Below are positions 15,324 to 18,111 of a stretch of DNA of 18,111 bases, piece after piece; the first letter of the stretch is position 1; each line of letters begins with the position of its first letter. Under the pieces are notes generated by a model. It did not search any database, was not told the origin of the DNA, and was given only the letters and a program-made list of their open reading frames with translations. Origin of the DNA: Coriobacteriia bacterium (GTDB taxonomy: Bacteria; Actinomycetota; Coriobacteriia; Anaerosomatales; PALSA-660); the NCBI GenBank assembly GCA_003133285.1, contig PKWR01000042.1, positions 1 through 18,111 of the forward strand, read 5' to 3'. A program made the translations under genes and the position numbers.

Positions 15324-16255
15324 CCGACGACGAGCGCCGACCGATCATCATCTCGGAGGCACGGCACGGGCTGCCGTACAGCAAGGGCCTGATGGCGCAG
15401 TCGTTCATGGCGACCGGGATGGCGCCGAGCCGCTCGTATGCCGTGGCGGCGGCCGTGGAGAGATCGATCCGCGACTCGGGCCGCGTGCAGATCTCGACCG
15501 CCGACCTGCACCGCCTCGCGGCCGACACGCTGCGAGAGACCGCGGGCGACGTCTACGCCGACCGCTATGCGCGTCTCGACGAGGTCGCGCGCCGCGACAC
15601 GCCGTTGATCGTGCTGATCGGGGGGACCACCGGAGTCGGCAAGTCGACCATCGCGACGGAAGTCGCGCACCGGCTCGGCATCACGCGCATCATCTCGACG
15701 GATTCCATTCGTGAGGTCATGCGTGGTATCTTCTCAAAGGACCTCATGCCGGCGATCTACGAATCGTCGTTCAACGCCTGGCGAGGCCTGCGGGTCCCGG
15801 TACCGCAGGGGGCCAATCCTGTGATCGTCGGATTCCGCGAGCAGACTGCCGTGGTCACGACGGGGATCAAGTCCCTCATCGAACGCGCCGTGCTCGAGGG
15901 CCAGAGCATGATCGTCGAGGGCATCCACCTCGTTCCCGGCTACATCGACCCCGCGGCATTTCACAACGCATCCGTGGTGCAGCTCATCGTGACCGTCGAT
16001 GAGGAGGACGCCCACCGAAGCCACTTCTACATCCGCGAGGTGCAGACGGACGGCGGCCGCCCTCTCGAGAAGTACCGGGCGAACTTCGACAACATCCGCC
16101 TGCTCGGGCACTACATCGAGGACCTTGCCAAAGAGCACGGAACGCCGATCGTGCACAGCCTGCAGCTCGACACGACGGTGGCCGAGACGCTCGAGCTCAT
16201 CGTCACCGTGGCCACGGGGGACGACTTCGCACCCCGGCGCCGCGCCAAGAAGTAG
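15320..16255 (+). CDS. 2-phosphoglycerate kinase (cDPG pathway)
   Basis: This kinase converts 2-phosphoglycerate plus ATP to 2,3-diphosphoglycerate, the substrate of the preceding enzyme. The 311-residue protein matches the archaeal family. An N-terminal ATP-cone-like domain (about 5-85, with GLPYSKGLMAQSFMATGMA) is followed by a kinase domain with Walker A GGTTGVGKST at 101-110 (K108), STDSIREVMR, the acidic site IVEGIHLVPGYID and a lid region HRSHFYIRE. The ATG at 15320 overlaps the synthetase stop as ATGA, with AGAAAGG at 15305-15311 as SD. Base composition is the same as its neighbours, so any transfer is not recent. The C-terminus is basic (RRRAKK). The gene is followed by a 68-bp gap with a small hairpin. 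Confidence 0.88.
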   Translation: MTDDERRPIIISEARHGLPYSKGLMAQSFMATGMAPSRSYAVAAAVERSIRDSGRVQISTADLHRLAADTLRETAGDVYADRYARLDEVARRDTPLIVLIGGTTGVGKSTIATEVAHRLGITRIISTDSIREVMRGIFSKDLMPAIYESSFNAWRGLRVPVPQGANPVIVGFREQTAVVTTGIKSLIERAVLEGQSMIVEGIHLVPGYIDPAAFHNASVVQLIVTVDEEDAHRSHFYIREVQTDGGRPLEKYRANFDNIRLLGHYIEDLAKEHGTPIVHSLQLDTTVAETLELIVTVATGDDFAPRRRAKK

Positions 16256-16259
16256 GACA

Positions 16260-16279
16260 GCGCGTCACCAGCGACGCGC
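16260..16279 (+). other. Intercistronic hairpin between the kinase and transaldolase genes
   Basis: GCGCGTC (16260-16266) pairs with GACGCGC (16273-16279) around a 6-base loop. It lies 4 bases after the kinase stop in the only gap over 30 bp within the hom-to-rho run. There is no T-tract, so it is more likely an RNA-stability or processing element, or a weak attenuator, than a full terminator. Confidence 0.4.
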
Positions 16280-16323
16280 CGGAGTATCGAAGCAGAACAA
16301 CGACCGAACGAAAGGAACGCCAC

Positions 16324-16986
16324 ATGAAGTTCTTCCTGGACACTGCGAACCTCGCCGACATCGAGGAGGCCGCGTCGTGGGGGGTGCTCTCGGGCGTCAC
16401 GACCAACCCCACGCTCTACTCGCGTGAAGGCGGCAAGCTCGCCGACTTCCACGCCCACCTCCAGCGCATCTGCGAGCTGTGCCCCGGCCCCGTCAGCGGC
16501 GAGACCGTCGGCCTGACCCGCGACGAGATCGTCCGCGAGGGCGAGGAGCTGGCCGCGCTGGCCCCCAACATCATCGTCAAGGTGCCGGTCATGCCCGAGG
16601 GCCTGGCCGCCACGAAGTGCCTGTTCGACAAGGGCATCAAGGTGAACATGACGCTGTGCTTCACCGTGCCGCAGGCGCTGCTGGCCGCGCGCGCCGGCGC
16701 CAGCTACGTCTCGCCCTTCGTCGGCCGCTTCGACGACATCTCGGAGGACGGCATCGCGCATCTGGCCGAGACCGTCCAGGCCGTGAACAACTACGACTTC
16801 GGGCACGACGTCGAGGTCATCGCCGCGTCGATCCGCTCGGCCAACCACGTGGTGCAGGCCGGGCTCATCGGGTGCGACATCGCAACCGTTCCGTTCGCAG
16901 TGCTGAAGAACCTCGTGAAGCACCCGCTGACCGACCGCGGGCTCGAGTCGTTCCTCGCCGACTGGGAGAAGGTCAAGAATTCATGA
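16324..16986 (+). CDS. tal: Transaldolase of the small TalC/FSA-like family
   Basis: This enzyme moves a dihydroxyacetone unit between sugar phosphates in the non-oxidative pentose phosphate pathway. The 220-residue protein is the short (about 215-220) family, starting MKFFLDTANLADIEEA with GVTTNPTL at 24-31. The Schiff-base lysine is K86 in NIIVKVPV. E60 (VSGE) and F132 (SPFVGR) match the residues of true transaldolases such as that of Thermoplasma acidophilum, whereas fructose-6-phosphate aldolase carries Gln and Tyr there. Transaldolase is therefore preferred over the FSA name often given to this family. AAAGGA at 16311-16316 is 7 bases before the ATG. The stop overlaps the rho start as ATGA. 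Confidence 0.92.
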   Translation: MKFFLDTANLADIEEAASWGVLSGVTTNPTLYSREGGKLADFHAHLQRICELCPGPVSGETVGLTRDEIVREGEELAALAPNIIVKVPVMPEGLAATKCLFDKGIKVNMTLCFTVPQALLAARAGASYVSPFVGRFDDISEDGIAHLAETVQAVNNYDFGHDVEVIAASIRSANHVVQAGLIGCDIATVPFAVLKNLVKHPLTDRGLESFLADWEKVKNS

Positions 16987-18111
16987 GTGCACGCCCCCGC
17001 AAGCGCGGCCGCCGCGGCGGTTCCCAGCAAGCCGAAGCTGTGCCGCAGCCGTCAGTGACCCGTGCCGACCTCGAGCCGAAGACCATCGCGGAGCTCCGCG
17101 CGATGGGCGCCGAGCTCGGTCTCGACACGAAGCCGCTGAAGAAGAAGGACGAGATCATCGACGCCGTCCTCGAGGCCCGCGTGAAGGCCGAGGGGTTCGT
17201 CGACGTGATGGGGATCCTGGACATCCTGCCGGAGGGCTACGGCTTCCTGCGCACCAGCGGCTACCTGCCCGGTGACAAGGACGTCTACGTGTCGATGTCG
17301 GCGGTCCGCAAGCACGAGATGCGCCGCGGCGACATGGTCCGCGGCCAGGTCCGCCCGCCCAAGGAGACCGAGAAGTACGCGGCGCTCCAGAAGGTGCTCG
17401 GCATCAACGGCAAGAGCCCCGAGGAGAACCGCGGGCGCAAGGAGTTCAAGGACCTGACCCCCGTCTATCCGGACGAGAAGTTCCGGATGGAGTGGAAGCC
17501 GGACGCCATCACGACGCGCATCATCGACCTCGTGGCTCCGATCGGCAAAGGCCAGCGCGGGCTGATCGTCTCGCCGCCGAAGGCAGGCAAGACGACCATC
17601 CTCAAGGACATCGCGGCCGCGATCCACGCGAACAACCCCGAGGTCTACCTCATGTGCCTGCTCGTCGACGAGCGCCCTGAGGAAGTCACCGACATGGAGC
17701 GCTCGATCCACGGCGAGGTGCTCTCCTCGACGTTCGACATGCCGTCGGACAACCACATCCTGGTCGCAGAGTTGTGCATCGAGCGCGCCAAGCGCCTGGT
17801 GGAGAGCGGCTACGACGTCGTGATCCTGCTCGACTCCATCACCCGCCTCGGCCGCGCGTACAACCTGGCGAGCCCGGCGTCCGGACGCATCCTGTCCGGC
17901 GGTGTCGACTCGACCGCGCTCTACCCGCCCAAGAAGTTCTTCGGCGCGGCGCGCAACATCGAGTTCGGCGGGTCGCTCACGATCATCGCGACCGCGCTCG
18001 TGGACACCGGCTCCAAGATGGACGAGGTGATCTTCGAGGAGTTCAAGGGCACCGGCAACATGGAGCTCCGGCTCGACCGTCGCCTCGCGGACAAGCGCAT
18101 CTTCCCGGCCA
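16983..18111 (+). CDS. rho: Transcription termination factor Rho (3' end outside window)
   Basis: Rho is the hexameric RNA helicase that ends transcription at unstructured C-rich sites. The frame is open for 376 codons to the window edge. A short basic N-terminus (MSARPRKRGRRGG) precedes a Rho_N/SAP-like helical domain (about 31-70, KTIAELRAMGAELGL), then the cold-shock-type RNA-binding domain (MGILDILPEGYGFLRTSGYLPG). The ATPase core follows, with Walker A PPKAGKTT (K203), Walker B VVILLDSITRLGRAYN, the Q-loop after GGVDSTALYPP and the R-loop region FKGTGNMEL. The long Arg/Asp insert common in high-GC actinobacterial Rho N-termini is small here. GGGAGAAGG at 16964-16972 is 10 bases before the ATG, and the ATGA overlap couples it to transaldolase. 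Closeness to thrB matches the old actinobacterial order. Confidence 0.97.
   Translation, partial: MSARPRKRGRRGGSQQAEAVPQPSVTRADLEPKTIAELRAMGAELGLDTKPLKKKDEIIDAVLEARVKAEGFVDVMGILDILPEGYGFLRTSGYLPGDKDVYVSMSAVRKHEMRRGDMVRGQVRPPKETEKYAALQKVLGINGKSPEENRGRKEFKDLTPVYPDEKFRMEWKPDAITTRIIDLVAPIGKGQRGLIVSPPKAGKTTILKDIAAAIHANNPEVYLMCLLVDERPEEVTDMERSIHGEVLSSTFDMPSDNHILVAELCIERAKRLVESGYDVVILLDSITRLGRAYNLASPASGRILSGGVDSTALYPPKKFFGAARNIEFGGSLTIIATALVDTGSKMDEVIFEEFKGTGNMELRLDRRLADKRIFPA

Noticed and set aside
1..18111. Mobile element, CRISPR or defence island
   Set aside because: No transposase, integrase, cas-like gene, target-site duplication or repeat-spacer array was seen on either strand; composition is even throughout.

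Overview
The window is high-GC DNA (strong G/C preference at third codon positions, long spurious antisense frames) from what looks like a deep-branching actinobacterium. The best clue is gene order: argS-lysA-hom-thrB-rho is the classic actinobacterial cluster (argS-lysA-hom-thrC-thrB-rho in mycobacteria). A secreted CxxCH haem-motif protein with Ig-like domains would fit an anaerobic Coriobacteriia-like (OPB41 type) lineage, but that placement is inference.

Layout. 1-2143: the 5' part of a zinc-ribbon membrane protein (-), an NAD(P)-dependent beta-hydroxyacid dehydrogenase (+) and a secreted or anchored SNase-type nuclease (-). The last two meet tail to tail with 6 bp between them. 2279-5346: argS-lysA, ended by a very strong hairpin terminator. 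5569-8367: a single-gene unit for a large YfhO-family GT-C-like membrane protein, with its own TATAAT promoter and a terminator shared with the convergent gene. 8484-9536 (-): a signal-peptide protein with one CxxCH motif, Ig-like modules and a His-rich tail; its upstream region holds three CTCACC repeats spaced exactly 11 bp. 9866-18111: a long co-directional run of hom, thrB, sppA, a metallophosphoesterase, cyclic 2,3-diphosphoglycerate (cDPG) synthetase, 2-phosphoglycerate kinase, transaldolase and rho (cut by the window end). Spacings run from 4-bp ATGA overlaps to 68 bp.

How the genes work together. lysA, hom and thrB serve the aspartate family (lysine, homoserine, phosphohomoserine); thrC is missing from its usual place. 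The most interesting part is 13180-16255. 2-phosphoglycerate kinase makes 2,3-diphosphoglycerate from 2-phosphoglycerate, and cDPG synthetase cyclises it, so the whole two-step route to the methanogen solute/phosphagen cDPG is encoded by two translationally coupled genes. A calcineurin-like phosphoesterase is coupled to the same pair by another ATGA overlap and is a reasonable candidate for the turnover enzyme or a regulator. The sppA-to-transaldolase block sits between thrB and rho, which are neighbours in mycobacteria, so it looks like a lineage-specific insertion into an old scaffold. I saw no tRNA, rRNA, CRISPR array, insertion sequence or phage gene.
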